64,000 nucleotides of DNA, from NCBI GenBank assembly GCA_963969595.1, contig OZ018408.1, positions 31,930,108 to 31,994,107 on the forward strand, given 5' to 3'. Positions 28,690 through 39,172 of the stretch are shown here, piece by piece. Numbering within the stretch: the stretch's first letter is position 1; every line of letters begins with the position of its first letter. Source of the stretch: Neckera pumila (lineage: Eukaryota > Streptophyta > Bryopsida > Hypnales > Neckeraceae). A model generated the notes under the pieces. It was not told where the DNA came from and searched no databases. It saw only the letters and a program-made list of their open reading frames with translations. Made by a program: the position numbers and the translations under genes.

Positions 28690-30130
28690 CTTGCATTTAA
28701 TGTCTCTCATCTTTTATTTGAGTCTCCCTTTTTTTTTTATCTCCCCGCTTATGGTTAATCCAATTTTTTATTTATTTGAGTCTTTCTTTTGTTTATGTCC
28801 CTTTATAGGGTTAATCCCATTTTTTATTTATTCAAATCTCTCTTTTGTTCATGTCCCCCCATATGGTTAATCCCATTTTTTTTTTATTTGAGTCTCCCTT
28901 TTCTTTTATCTCCCCCCTTATGGTTAATCCAATTTTTTATTTATTCAAGTCTCTCTTTTGTTTATGTCCCCTTATACGGTTATTCCAATTTTTTATTTAT
29001 TCAAGTCTCTCTTTTGTTTATGTCCCCCCATATGGTTAATCCCATTTTTTATTTATTCAAGTCTCTCTTTTGTTCATGCCCCCCCCATATGGTTAATCCC
29101 ATTTTTTATTTATTCAAGTCTCTTTTTTGTTCATGTACCCCCATATGGTTAATCCCATTTTTTATTTATTTGAGTCTCCCCTTTCTTTTATCTCCTCCCA
29201 TATGGTTAATCTAATTTTTTATTTATTCAAGTCTCTCTTTTGTTTATGTCCCCCCATATGGTTAATCCCATTTTTTATTTATTTGAGTCTCCCTTTTTTT
29301 CTATCTCCCCCCTTATGGTTAATCCAATTTTTTTTTAATTTGAGTCTCTCTTTTGTTTATGTCCCCTTATACGGTTATTCCAATTTTTTATTTATTTGAG
29401 TCTCCTTTTTTTTCTATCTCCCCCCATATGGTTAATCTAATTTTTTATTTATTCAAGTCTCTCTTTTGTTTATGTCCCCTTATACGGTTATTCCAATTTT
29501 TTATTTATTTGAGTCTCCCTTTTTCTCTATCTCCCCCCATATGGTTAATCCCATTTTTTTTTTATTTGAGTCTCCCCTTTCTTTTATATCCTCCCATATG
29601 GTTAATCTAATTTTTTATTTATTCAAGTCTCTCTTTTGTTTATGTCCCCTTATACGGTTATTTCAATTTTTTATTTATTTGAGTCTCCCTTTTTTTCTAT
29701 CTCCCCCCATATGGTTAATCCCATTTTTTTTTATTTGAGTCTCCCCTTTCTTTTATATCCTCCCATATGGTTAATCTAATATTTTATTTATTCAAGTCTC
29801 TCTTTTGTTTATGTCCCCCCGTATGGTTAATCCAATTTTTTATTTATTCAAGTCTCCCTTTTGTTCACGTACCCCCGTATGGTTAATCCAATTTTTTATT
29901 TATTCAAGTCTCCCTTTTCTTTTATCTCCCCCCATATGGTTAATCCCATTTTTTATTTATTTGAGTCTCCCCTTTCTTTTATCTCCTCCCATATGGTTAA
30001 TCCAATTTTTTATTTATTTGAGTCTCTCTTTTGTTTATGTCCCCTTTCTCGGTTAATCCAATTTGTTATTTATTTGATTCTCTTCTTTATTTTTCTCCCC
30101 CCCATACGGTTATTCCAATTTTTTGCCCAT
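28690..30130 (+). repeat. 56-bp minisatellite array, about 25 copies
   Basis: The unit contains TTTTTTATTTATT, an AAGTCTC or GAGTCTC block, and a CATATGGTTAATCC or TATACGGTTATTCC block. Copies vary between two or three subtypes that alternate along the array. All overlapping reading frames here are by-products, because 56 is not a multiple of three and each frame repeats similar hydrophobic peptides. Confidence 0.9.
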
Positions 30131-30868
30131 TTGTTTGTCTAACTTATTTATCTACCTTATATGATTATTTCAGTATTTTTTTGATTTGGTTCTCTGAATT
30201 ATTTATCTCCCCTTACATGATTATTCTATTATTTTTTTCATTTCATTCTCTAACTCATCTATTCCACCTCACATTCTTATCCCAAAATTTCTTTCATTTG
30301 ATTCTGTAACTTATATGTCTTCCTCCATGTGATGCATCTCGTAGTTATTTTTTTGGTTTCTCTAACTTCTTCATGTACCTTCATTTCGATAGACCGTTCA
30401 TTTCTTACACCCATTTATTCTACCATTTTTTTATTCTTTCATTTCTTCCTTCCATTTTTGTGCCACTCTTTAAATGTATAGCCTTCCTTTTAAAAAACAG
30501 GCTGCAATGTCGCTCTATGGATTCTACATATTTTTGTCCAATCTTTTATGCTGTTGCAATTCTCTTTGTCATTTTTTTCCAATTCATATGTAATTTATTT
30601 GATGTTTCACGTTTTTGACGAATTCAACGTTTCTTCAATTTATTTGTTATACACAATTTCTCAGATACTAAAACCGCATTTTTTGTAGCGTCTATCTTTG
30701 ATATTTAGAATGATGTAGTGAATGAGTAATCAATGCTTGAATACTTCATATCTTGGGAAATCTGCAAAAATGGGGGGCAGCTGTAGAGTGCAAGAACAAG
30801 TATTTGAAATGTCTTCCCTCCAAGGTTTTGAGGAGGGAGATTCAAAACTGATTTGAATCTCTCCCCCG
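30131..30868. other. Diverged minisatellite edge and AT-rich spacer
   Basis: Decayed remnants of the 56-bp unit are visible to about 30350. The rest is unremarkable AT-rich DNA. Confidence 0.5.
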
Positions 30869-30869
30869 C

Positions 30870-31660
30870 TTAGCGTCCCCGCCCCGACGTCCCCGCCCAG
30901 TGTTCCAGCGATTACGTCCCCGCCCTAACAAGTACGTCCCCGCCCCGACGTCCCCGCCCTGAAGTCCCCGCCCGAACGCCTTCTCGTGTGGAGTCGGGAG
31001 TGCGGGAGTGCGGGAGTCGGGAGTTTCGCTCTCAGCATCCATGAGTCCCCGCCCCAACGTCCCCGCCCTGACGAGTACGTCCTCGCCCTGACGTGTACGT
31101 CCCCGCCCTGGCGCAGTACGTCCCCGCCCTGACGTCTTCGCCCAGCGCCCCCGCCCGAACGCCTTCTGGGGCGGGAGTGTGGGAGTGCGGGAGTCAGGAG
31201 TGTGGGAGTCGGGAGTGCGGGAGTCGGGAGTGCGGGAGTGCGGGAGTTTCGATCTCTGCATCCATGAGTCCCCACCCTAGCGTCCCCGCCCTAGCGTCCC
31301 CGCCCTGACGTCCCCGCCCTGAAGAGTATGTCCCCGCCCTAGCGAGTACGTCCCCGCCCTAGGGTCCCCGCCCAAACGGGAGTGCGGGAGTGCGGGAGTA
31401 GGGAGTTTCGCTCTCTGCATCCATGAGTCCCCGCCCCAGCGTCCCTACCCTGACGTCCCCGCCCTGGCTAGTACGTCCCCGCCCAAACGCTCGAGCACAT
31501 CGAATACGTCCCTTCTTGGAGAAGATTTTTTTACTTCAATTGGGTAAGTCCCCGCCCCGACCTAGTATGTCCCCGCCCTTGTGTAGTACGTCCCCGCCCA
31601 GACAAAAATACGTCCCCGCCCACACCGAAGTACGTCCCCGCCCATACCGAAGTACGTCCC
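30870..31660 (+). repeat. Right subterminal array of about 30 TACGTCCCCGCCC-type motifs
   Basis: Counting by eye gives about 30 copies of (TA)CGTCCCCGCCC in 800 bp, separated by 2-12 bp. Higher-order units, each with a GGGAGTGCGGGAGTCGGGAG tract and a CTCTGCATCCATGAGTCCC block, recur near 31019, 31240 and 31400. The array is far more GC-rich than its surroundings. Clustered short motifs next to the ends are where hAT-type transposases usually bind. Confidence 0.85.
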
Positions 31661-31687
31661 CGCCTCTACGTCGGCGCTTTTTTTCAA

Positions 31688-31750
31688 CGTGGCTGGCCAC
31701 GTCAAAAAGGCGCGTGCCGACTACAACGTAGCTGGCCACGTCAAACACCT
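31688..31750 (+). repeat. Paired ACGTGGCTGGCCACGT palindromes
   Basis: A perfect palindrome at about 31689-31704 and a near copy (ACGTAGCTGGCCACGT) about 37 bp on lie between the motif array and the right terminal repeat. Confidence 0.75.
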
Positions 31751-31949
31751 CCGGTCAGGAGTAGGGAAAATTTTGATTAGGGGCAGAATTTCCTGCCCGA
31801 AGTGTCCGCTTAGGGTTGGACAAGTCCGTCCGTCCGTCCATTTTGTCCGTCCGTCCGGTGACCCTGAAGTGTCCGATTTGACAACCCTGATCTCATGCAC
31901 GCTTAATACAAAACTCTCATGTGGTTCCAATGACACATTGGAGTCATGA

Positions 31950-33210
31950 TCAAGACAAGGCAAAACAGCATCGACAATAGCAAAGCTTGACAAAGGAGGC
32001 AACAAATACGAAATTGTCACTAGATCTACGAGTTTGATATTTTAAGAAAAATTCTGTAAGATAACCATATATTAAGAAAAACTCATGAAGAGGATGAGAT
32101 ACAAAACTGTATATGGTTGATATTCTACTCGGTCTACATCTAAATCTAACTACACATAAAACTACATCAAGTGAATGGAAGACTATTTCAACTCGAATCG
32201 AGTTGAAATAGAGGTAGAGAGTCACAAGGAACAACCTGGAGGAATACCAGACATAGGGTCCTATGACTGCTCAGCCTCTATTCCTTCCAAATCACAAGCG
32301 TCATCAATCTCTTATTGTGCGTCCATAGCAATTGCCTCCGATGCCGCCACCTCCACCTCATATGCCTCTGGGGGAACGACTTGCATATGCTCGCCTTCGC
32401 CTTTAGCCTCAGCACGTACGGATTTGGCACTGTCTGAAGGTTGAGTAGGTAGAACTTGAACACCAACCTCCTCAGGCACAACCTCCTTCCTAGATCCAAT
32501 TCCAGATCCAGTCTGATCCTGCCTCTTACAGTCAACTAAAGCGTGGGCATGATCTACAAGCTGCAACGGGGGAGATTGCCATGAGGGTTCAAGCACTAGC
32601 AGAGGTTCCACCAAGAGCAAAGTCATCGCAACCAAGCTAGGAATTGTGCCATGAATTCCTTCATCATGTCCTTGTTCTCCAGATGGGTCTTTTTATTTTC
32701 CTCCCTTTGCTCTTCCATCATCTATGCATTCTCCACCATCTGCTTCTCCAGAAGGTTGATCACTCGCTGTTGGGATCCATCAACCAAAGACTTCTGAGTA
32801 GAAAGGGCCTTCCTTTTTTGAGTAGCCTGACAATCAGAAACAAACGTCTGATCACACTATGTAGATGACCCAGATGAATCCCGCATGTCACTGGACTGTA
32901 CAACCGCGGCCGACCCCTATCCACTAGTGGGCATCAATTCTAGAACGGCATGTACTGGATCCATCCATTCCTTCTCCAATTCTAGTGAACCCAAGGACAC
33001 ATTCAATGCAGTGTCAATGAGAGAAGGCTCATCAACATCGTCATCAAGGAGAATAGGCTCTTTTCCTTTCCTAGAGGACAACACCGCTCTCCCTGGCTTC
33101 TGCTCGAAACTCTCCTCATCTAGAAAGTATTGGGAGTCCAGGAAGTTGTCTCTGTCCATGCTCTTTGAATTTATTCATAGGTTCTTGAAATTGTCTTCGT
33201 GACGACTATC
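31950..33210 (-). pseudogene. C-terminal acidic/coiled-coil part of the ParB-methylase-like gene
   Basis: It contains DNFLDSQYFLDEESFEQK, SSRKGKEPILLDDDVDEP, and a Glu/Lys/Gln-rich helix broken by at least one stop. The composition is typical of a disordered tail and of coiled coil. No catalytic motif is seen. Confidence 0.4.
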
Positions 33211-33372
33211 GCCAATGACGTAATGATTGATTGAGTTCATCTACAATACGAGAGAAGGTGACATTAGTATAATTCTATGAAGATCAACTCGAAACAAATT
33301 AAAGTCACAAACACCAGAAACCAATTCCTATTCATGTCAAATTGAGTTAAAAATAAGAGAAGACAAAGACGC

Positions 33373-33520
33373 ACATATCCATGCCGCACAAATGAGCTTC
33401 CCTCCTGCAAAGATGGAGAGAACATTATCTTTTGGTGCTACGAACAAGTCCAACACCTTCAAATAGAACTCCATACAGAGCTCTATGTTATACAATCTGT
33501 AATCTACCTTGTATTCCTAT
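33373..33520 (-). pseudogene. Methylase motif I-like segment
   Basis: After an in-frame TAG the reading continues as LCMEFYLKVLDLFVAPKDN then VLSIFAGGKLICAAW. This matches the shape of the amino-methyltransferase segment in which a helix is followed by GD-VLD-F-G-G. The related block of the other relic at 11.9 kb reads GDVVLDCTTSTG. Confidence 0.4.
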
Positions 33521-35649
33521 CGACGGGTGCTGTGCCTGGACTTGGGTCCAACAACAAACCGCCTTGGAATTTTTGTGGTCTTTGGTTTGGTCCCATTCTT
33601 AACCAAGAACAACAATTGAACTGGATCCCTTGCACGACTGCTCCGTCCAAGGAGGTCCGCGACCCGCTCAAATGGCCTTGGCACATAGTCGGCGTAATGC
33701 TGCGTAAATGATTTGCCAAATGGTGAGACCCTAATGTAATTCCAAAGATCCATGTTGACTTCTTTCTCCCCACAGATCCACTGCCAAACATCAGGGTCGG
33801 TAACTATAGGGTCCATGTGCGTTTTGAAGATTGTGAGGAAGCTCTCAAAGTACGGGGCGACATTTGAGGTCAAATTCTTGGCGTCTATCTCGAGGATGTT
33901 CCTGAAGTCCATAATAGCCAACTTTAGCGTTGACCTCTTTGATTCATCCCAAACATGGGCATCCCAATCTCCTAGCCAATCACCATCTGTTTCAAAGGAT
34001 TTGAAGAATGCACTTGCTTCTGGTTTCATGAATCCCCCTTTACTCTTGAGGAAGATCTTAAAAAAATCCTTTGCCAAATCAGACAGCTCTCCCACTAGCT
34101 TGAACTTGTTGGAGGGCATCTTTGAAAGTAAGAAAAATGTCTCCTTTGGTGCGGTAACAAGAATCAAAGGCCTGGCTTCAGGACATGGATTTGCCGCTTC
34201 ACTGCCTGCTTCCGCTTGCATCTCTTGAGCCACTCTTTTTGTTGTATAGCACTCGGGAACCACCCCCTTTGGTGCCTTCATAGTGACCTTTGGATACCCC
34301 AAATCCTGGTTTGGGGTCCTGTTCAAAAGATGCAAAGCCAAACACTTTAAATCTGCCTTACTGCAAGTTCCCCAACCACTTAAAGAACTCTCGTGTGAGA
34401 ACACCGTCTCTCTCTGCATCCCATCCCTTCGTGTGCTTGAAGTTTGTAGGGAAGTCGGGACTAATTAGCATGCCTTGGGCATGACTAGAGATGACCTCGC
34501 TCCAGAGGTCATAGACATCCGGTGCTGCAGTAATGATCTTGATTTCGTTGTGGATGTCCAGTTCTTTTTCCTTCCTCTGGCTCAAGTCCTTTTGGTTCTT
34601 CTTGATGTCTATCATGGAGTACCTAAGCCTGAGAGCGTCTTTGAAAACCTGCATACAACGAACCAAATGACATTTAGTAAGTGACATTCAAGCATTTTAA
34701 CTTGTAACAAGTTAAGTTCCGAAGGCACAGAGAGGAACATATAACTCAAATATGAACACGATCAGCCAGCACCAATAGACTACAATTTCAAGTAAATCAA
34801 CTTGAATCAAGTTAAAAATAATATCGCAAAAAAACCAGCGTTATTGACATCTCTAACAGTTTGCTTCTGTTGCTTAATCGGCTTCCCCAATTCAATTGGC
34901 TCCCTTGGAGGCCAGGGGCTTCCCATTTGTGTCCAGAGGTAGCATGCGCCGATTATGTTTGTTGCCCACGTCAGATTGAAGTTCAGAAAATGGTTCACCC
35001 GATTATAGTAACCAGAAATTTTTTGGATGATTATGTGGTCCTTATTCCACACCAAAAAGCACTGCCAGTGTGTGAATACAAAAACTCCAATAGATAGAAA
35101 ATAGGATAAAATTGGATTAGCATAGTCTACTTTTTTTGAATTTGTTATTAGTGCCTAAGAATCCAAGTCAGCTAGAAAGAAATTAAAAATAGCTGATACC
35201 TGGATTGATATAATTCCTAAACCGGATAAATATTCCGGTGACAGACAAAAGCCGTAGGACGGAAGACGGATCTGGAAAGCCTACAATTGGTAGCCTTCCG
35301 GCCTAGATCCCCTAAGGCACTATTACAGGAACGGTCTCATACCCGTTTCCCTGGGGAACTGTCGGCCAAATGTTGGGTACTTAAAGGCTCAGCTTCCATT
35401 TCTTCTCTCTCTTTCTTCTTGTACTTGTGGCGTGCGCTTAGAAAGTGAAAGCGTGGTGAGTTAGAACCGTGCTAGGGAGAGATTGGTGAGGTTGGTGCCA
35501 ATTGCACCGGATTAGTGAGTCGATAAACTATAGCAGGGCCGGCCCGGATGATGTCACCAGCGATTCCTAAGGATCTGGAAGTTTGGAAGCACTTAGAGGA
35601 GGACTTAGAAACAATAGGATGCGCCAGATTGTTGTGATGCCCCTAGAGT

Positions 35650-36000
35650 TTGAAGAATGACGAGATCATTGCGGAACTCATAGTGGGAGTTCTGAATCAG
35701 TACCAGTTCATTGTGAGAAGCCAACCCAAACTCTGGACGGAGGAAATCTGGGCGGAAGTGTACTTGTTCCGGAAGGCCGGATTCAGTTTAGCTCCCCGTA
35801 ACAATAGGATTGGGCAGAATAAGTTCCGGGGTCCGGCACACAATAAAGAGGGATACAGTATTCATGACTGTATCGGGGATAGGCATAGCCGGATTTTGGA
35901 GCTCCTAATTCCGATTTTGTATCCGGAGAAGCCGACTTGGGTTACGGCGACTGTAGCAAGCACCATATTTGGAGCGATGGAAGGCAGACCGGTGAACTAA
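35650..36000 (+). CDS. Hypothetical element protein, N-terminal part
   Basis: It encodes 116 residues with the start written as ATG after a GAAG purine stretch. A block ILELLIPILYPEKPTWVTAT then VASTIFGAMEGRPVN resembles conserved blocks in plant mobile-domain or gag-like proteins of large retroelements. That resemblance is recalled and not verified. The following frame may continue the same gene. Confidence 0.4.
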   Translation: MKNDEIIAELIVGVLNQYQFIVRSQPKLWTEEIWAEVYLFRKAGFSLAPRNNRIGQNKFRGPAHNKEGYSIHDCIGDRHSRILELLIPILYPEKPTWVTATVASTIFGAMEGRPVN

Positions 36001-36113
36001 GGTATACTTATCACGAACGTAGTCTCCAAGTTAGTCGCGCGTGCAACTTCCGGGAAAAGCCACCCCGCTCAGCCCGTATCTTTTCCATCTTTATCATCAG
36101 TAGGGGATTTTGA

Positions 36114-36853
36114 ATGAACCAGAAATGTATGCTTACATCCATCCATGGAGAGGAAGTCCTGAAGTACAAGTTTATAAAAGAAGTCCAACCGGACCAATCC
36201 GTCCCCGAAGAATCCAAAGAGGAGGAATTGGAGCAGCAAACCTTGATCCACAAGCGGATCAGGAGATGGAAGTCCACAGATCAAGCTGCGCGAGGCAAGC
36301 AGGTGGTTACAGATGACGAACCGCAACTGGAGTATCCGGAAAATGACTACATGAAGGAATTCTGGGAGAGCGGACATAAGTGGGCCGGCGAGTGTCGGTT
36401 GATCCACAACGAGATGGCAGAATACATCAACGGGGCCATGATGCTCTTGAGAGTGAATTGCCTAGAGCAAATAGCGGACGCGATCCAGAAAAGGATGGAT
36501 CCGGGGGCACTGAAGGTGCAGGAGCTCCGCATCCGGAATCTGCAGCAGGACAAGACAAGTCCGTGGTTTGTTGTAGCCTGGCTGAACCTTCGGGGGCCAT
36601 CAAGAATCCGGCTCAGAACTATCCGAAAAAGTTCACCCACATGCAGCAAGCTTCTCCCCTCAAGGGCGATGAAATTCCGTTGGAGATTTCGGACGATGAG
36701 GAGGAAGAATGTGAAATTGGAAGGGAGTCAAAGGACGAGGTCACTCCTCCTCAAGGGCGCACAATCCTCACCCGGGTGCAAACCAAGAGCACGCCAATAA
36801 AGTCATCACCAACCAAGGCAGGGAGCAGCGTAAAGAAATTGAGGAGGAAGTAG
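36114..36853 (+). pseudogene. Hypothetical element protein, C-terminal part, frameshifted
   Basis: The first frame (36114 to about 36570) encodes helical, charged sequence (NDYMKEFWESGHKWAGE, AEYINGAMMLLRVNCLEQI). Around 36560 the plausible coding frame switches to one giving NPAQNYPKKFTHMQQ, an acidic stretch (ISDDEEEECEIG) and a Lys/Ser-rich tail ending SSVKKLRRK. A one-base shift or small intron is needed to join them. No enzyme motif is seen. Confidence 0.4.
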
Positions 36854-36859
36854 TTAGTT

Positions 36860-37940
36860 TGATAGTTTTTTTTGTTTGTTTGTTTTGAATTCGTTCCGTC
36901 TTGGCTCTTCGGAGGTGTGATTCGGTTTTGGATTTTTAGGAGGCCGCCGGCCTGGATTTTCCGATTATCTCGGGTGCTAGTTTAATTGGCCACCATGATT
37001 TCCGGATGTGCCTTTTTTGCTTTTTTGCTTTTTATTTTGGGTTTTAAAGGCTGGGTAAGCTTGTTGTCCTCTCATTCCATTTCAGCCCATTAGAGTGCAT
37101 TTTGATTGTGTTCTTTTGCTTTCTTTAATCGGAGACCACTTGTGGATATTTCTGGATCCGACTATGTACATGAGTAAGAGTTTTTGCAAGAGTATTGAAG
37201 TGTGAAGAAGACGGGTGAAGAGGAGTTCGAATCTAAGTCAACTGGGTGTGATTGGTAGTCATCATTTGAGAGAACTCTGGATCTGTGAAGGAGGATTAGT
37301 GCACTGCATATTTAAACCGCTGGGATAGTGATCCGAAAGAGTGGAGTGGATGCGTGTTCGGAACCCAGGAAGGGCTTTGTGCGGAGATAAGCAACCGCTA
37401 GCGGAATAGTCCCCAGCATCGAAAGGCCTACCAACTGTTGGATCAGTCTGAGAGTCTTGAACAACGTCACTACCGGTTCCGGGTGCTTGATCTGTCGTTG
37501 TAGTGAAGGAATAGAAAGTGGATTCTGAATGACCTATTTTCTGGAAAGATCATTCGGAGAGTTGTGAAGATTACGGTCTGCCTCTTTTCTTTCACAAATC
37601 CGAAGGAAAGTTGTTTGTGTATTTGTTTGTGTGAGTGTTTGAATTACAAGTGGTGAGTCCCTACCCCTCTGAAAGACCAATAGTGGATCCCCTGACGATA
37701 AAACAGGGTATAGAAAACCAAAGTTTCGATTGAGAGTTACCGAATTCCGGATAAAGACAAAACCGGATTGGATTCCGGAAGTTAGTATTATTTGAAAGGA
37801 GAAAGAGTAAAAAGATTGAGTTATGCATTGCTTGGGGTTTCATTTTGGAGAGATATCCGGATAGCCTTAGTTTGCAATAACACCTAGAAATCCCTAGGAC
37901 AAAATTTTGTGTTATCTTAGCACAACTTTGTGTTAAGGAT
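36860..37940 (+). other. Non-coding 3' part of the CCGGA-rich insertion
   Basis: No domain. Frequent CCGGA strings continue. Near the end a short direct repeat (TTTTGTGTTATC / CTTTGTGTTAAGG) marks the approximate border. Confidence 0.35.
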
Positions 37941-37946
37941 ACTTAC

Positions 37947-38439
37947 GCCTGGATTGCGCGTACAACAGCCAGACTTTGAACTTCTCCACTTTTGTAGCCA
38001 TAATTTTTGCTTGTTTCTGTATCTGCTTTGATGCCTCCACGCAATGCTGGCCGTTGACCATCCAGAACTTGCAATTTTTGACATCTTCAAACTATTCTAG
38101 TTTCTTGATCTGGTCTTGAGGCATTACGCATACTGTCATCTTCGTAGCCGGGTCTGGCATGTGCAGAAGATAGTTCTCTGTCTTCTGAATGCCAGCCTCC
38201 TCAAGCACGCGAATGTTCAACATCTGTGGTGGCGTCTCGAGTTGCTTCAGTGGGATATCATATCTTATACCAATCCCAAGGATGTACAGCTCCGTGCATG
38301 CCGTCCAGTAGTCATCAAAAGATTTGTTGGACTCCTCATAGTTGATATCCTTCACGTGGCCTCCAACATCTTCTGGAATGTCCAAAACTTCTGAAGCTAT
38401 GCTGGTCTCCCCTAGTATTGATTTCTCACTTCCAGACAT
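37947..38439 (-). pseudogene. ParB/sulfiredoxin-like exon
   Basis: The segment reads RVLEEAGIQKTENYLLHMPD and then KMTVCVMPQDQIKKL, followed by a stop and FWMVNGQHCVEASKQIQ. The NGQHxVxAS string resembles the ParB box II signature (G-HR--A). The exon ends with a good donor (GTAAGT at 37946-37941, minus strand). The CCGGA-rich insertion lies in the intron that follows. Confidence 0.5.
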
Positions 38440-39172
38440 AGTTTTCTTCCTACGCCCTCTCGCGGCAGGTGGCGGCGTCTTGGCCGGGACGCCACAAGCA
38501 TTACGGTCTATTGTCTTCCTCCTTGTATGGCTCCGTCTTGTCTCTGGTGTTGTCAGAACCAGCGATGTCTAGCTCTTCCCCTAACTGCTATAATCTCAAG
38601 TAATTGATAAGCGGAGCCATTTTCTTTACCCTCTTGTCTACACTGACCTGCATTCTAGTCGAAGGACTTTATTAAGCGTTCAGTTTGGAGGCTAGAGACA
38701 TCCATATAAGCGGTGCCCTGTCCTTTGCTATCCACTTCTTCTTGGATATGCTCTTCTCCATATCCTTCTGCAGATCTTAAAAGCTTGAATTTGTCAAGCT
38801 TGTGTAATATGTAGAGACAGAGTAAATTATCCTGCGAATGTGCACAACGTATGAGAAGAGGTACTCATCCTTCTGGTAGGGATCCATGGTTTTACAACAC
38901 ACAAAAATGATACCATCAAGTCCTGTCATGACCTCCCGGATAGACTCGTGCAGAGATATTGGGTGGTTTGTTTCCAACCTCAGATATTTTGTTATGAAGC
39001 TTAACTCTGTCGATGTGGGAACGAGCATAGTCGTCCAGAATTCCACTTGCTCCGGATCCTTCCATACCCAGCACTTGCCAAGAACATTGAGATCCCCATA
39101 CTCCTTAGCATTCTCTTCGGATATCTCAAAGACCTTGAATCGCATCTCTAGCTTTTCGTTTTGGAGATTCAT

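Larger units (their letters stand above)
20964..31889. mobile_element. 10.9-kb non-autonomous hAT-like DNA transposon
   Basis: The left end begins CAGGGTTGTCAAA and the right end finishes with its exact reverse complement. The flanking 8-bp target duplications are ATCTCATA (20956-20963) and ATCTCATG (31890-31897), 7 of 8 matching. Eight-bp duplications and CAG/A-GTTGTC ends are typical of hAT elements. Subterminal sequence is dense in GTCCG/CGGAC on both sides. No hAT transposase or dimerisation domain is visible inside. The cargo is a kinase-like gene, a basic/coiled-coil gene, two direct copies of an AT-rich repeat, a 56-bp minisatellite and a GC-box-like array. Mobilisation would need a transposase from elsewhere. 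Confidence 0.85.
35190..37940 (+). mobile_element. CCGGA-rich insertion with its own reading frames
   Basis: Composition changes sharply from AT-rich to a sequence full of TCCGGA/CCGGAT strings, within what appears to be an intron of the minus-strand gene. It holds plus-strand frames at 35650-36000 and 36114-36853. No direct terminal repeats, target duplication or reverse transcriptase were found by eye, so the class and exact limits are open. A non-autonomous retroelement is the best guess. Confidence 0.45.
31890..39172 (-). pseudogene. Decayed multi-exon gene with ParB-like and methylase-like parts
   Basis: Minus-strand exon-like segments run from 39172 down to 31890 and, before the hAT insertion, on into 20955-20823. 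In order: a 130-residue segment (38777-39172), a ParB-like segment (37947-38439), an exon at 34807-35055, a long block at 33517-34687, a methylase-like motif at 33380-33520, and an acidic then coiled-coil region (32600-33160, with EEQREENKKTHLENKD). In-frame stops occur, for example after IKKLE (near 38090), after SRHSTRR (33517) and within the coil. ParB-like domains fused to N6/N4 DNA methylases are known from bacteria and phages. A plant nuclear copy with introns suggests ancient transfer followed by decay. The domain calls rest on short motifs and are tentative. Confidence 0.5.

Noticed and set aside
28649..30309. A dozen overlapping plus-strand open frames with repeated hydrophobic peptides
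   Set aside because: All come from the 56-bp minisatellite read in three frames. The peptides repeat with the DNA unit, lack domains, and the unit length is not a multiple of three.
30870..31660. CRISPR-like array
   Set aside because: The repeated unit is only about 13 bp, spacers are 2-12 bp and irregular, and the setting is a eukaryotic transposon.
30842..31748. Pro/Arg/Gly-rich open frames on both strands
   Set aside because: They are translations of the GC-motif array. Composition follows the repeat, and no gene signals are present.
35190..37940. LTR retrotransposon with paired long terminal repeats
   Set aside because: Comparison of the two ends by eye shows no direct repeat beyond shared CCGGAT strings, so LTRs were not annotated.
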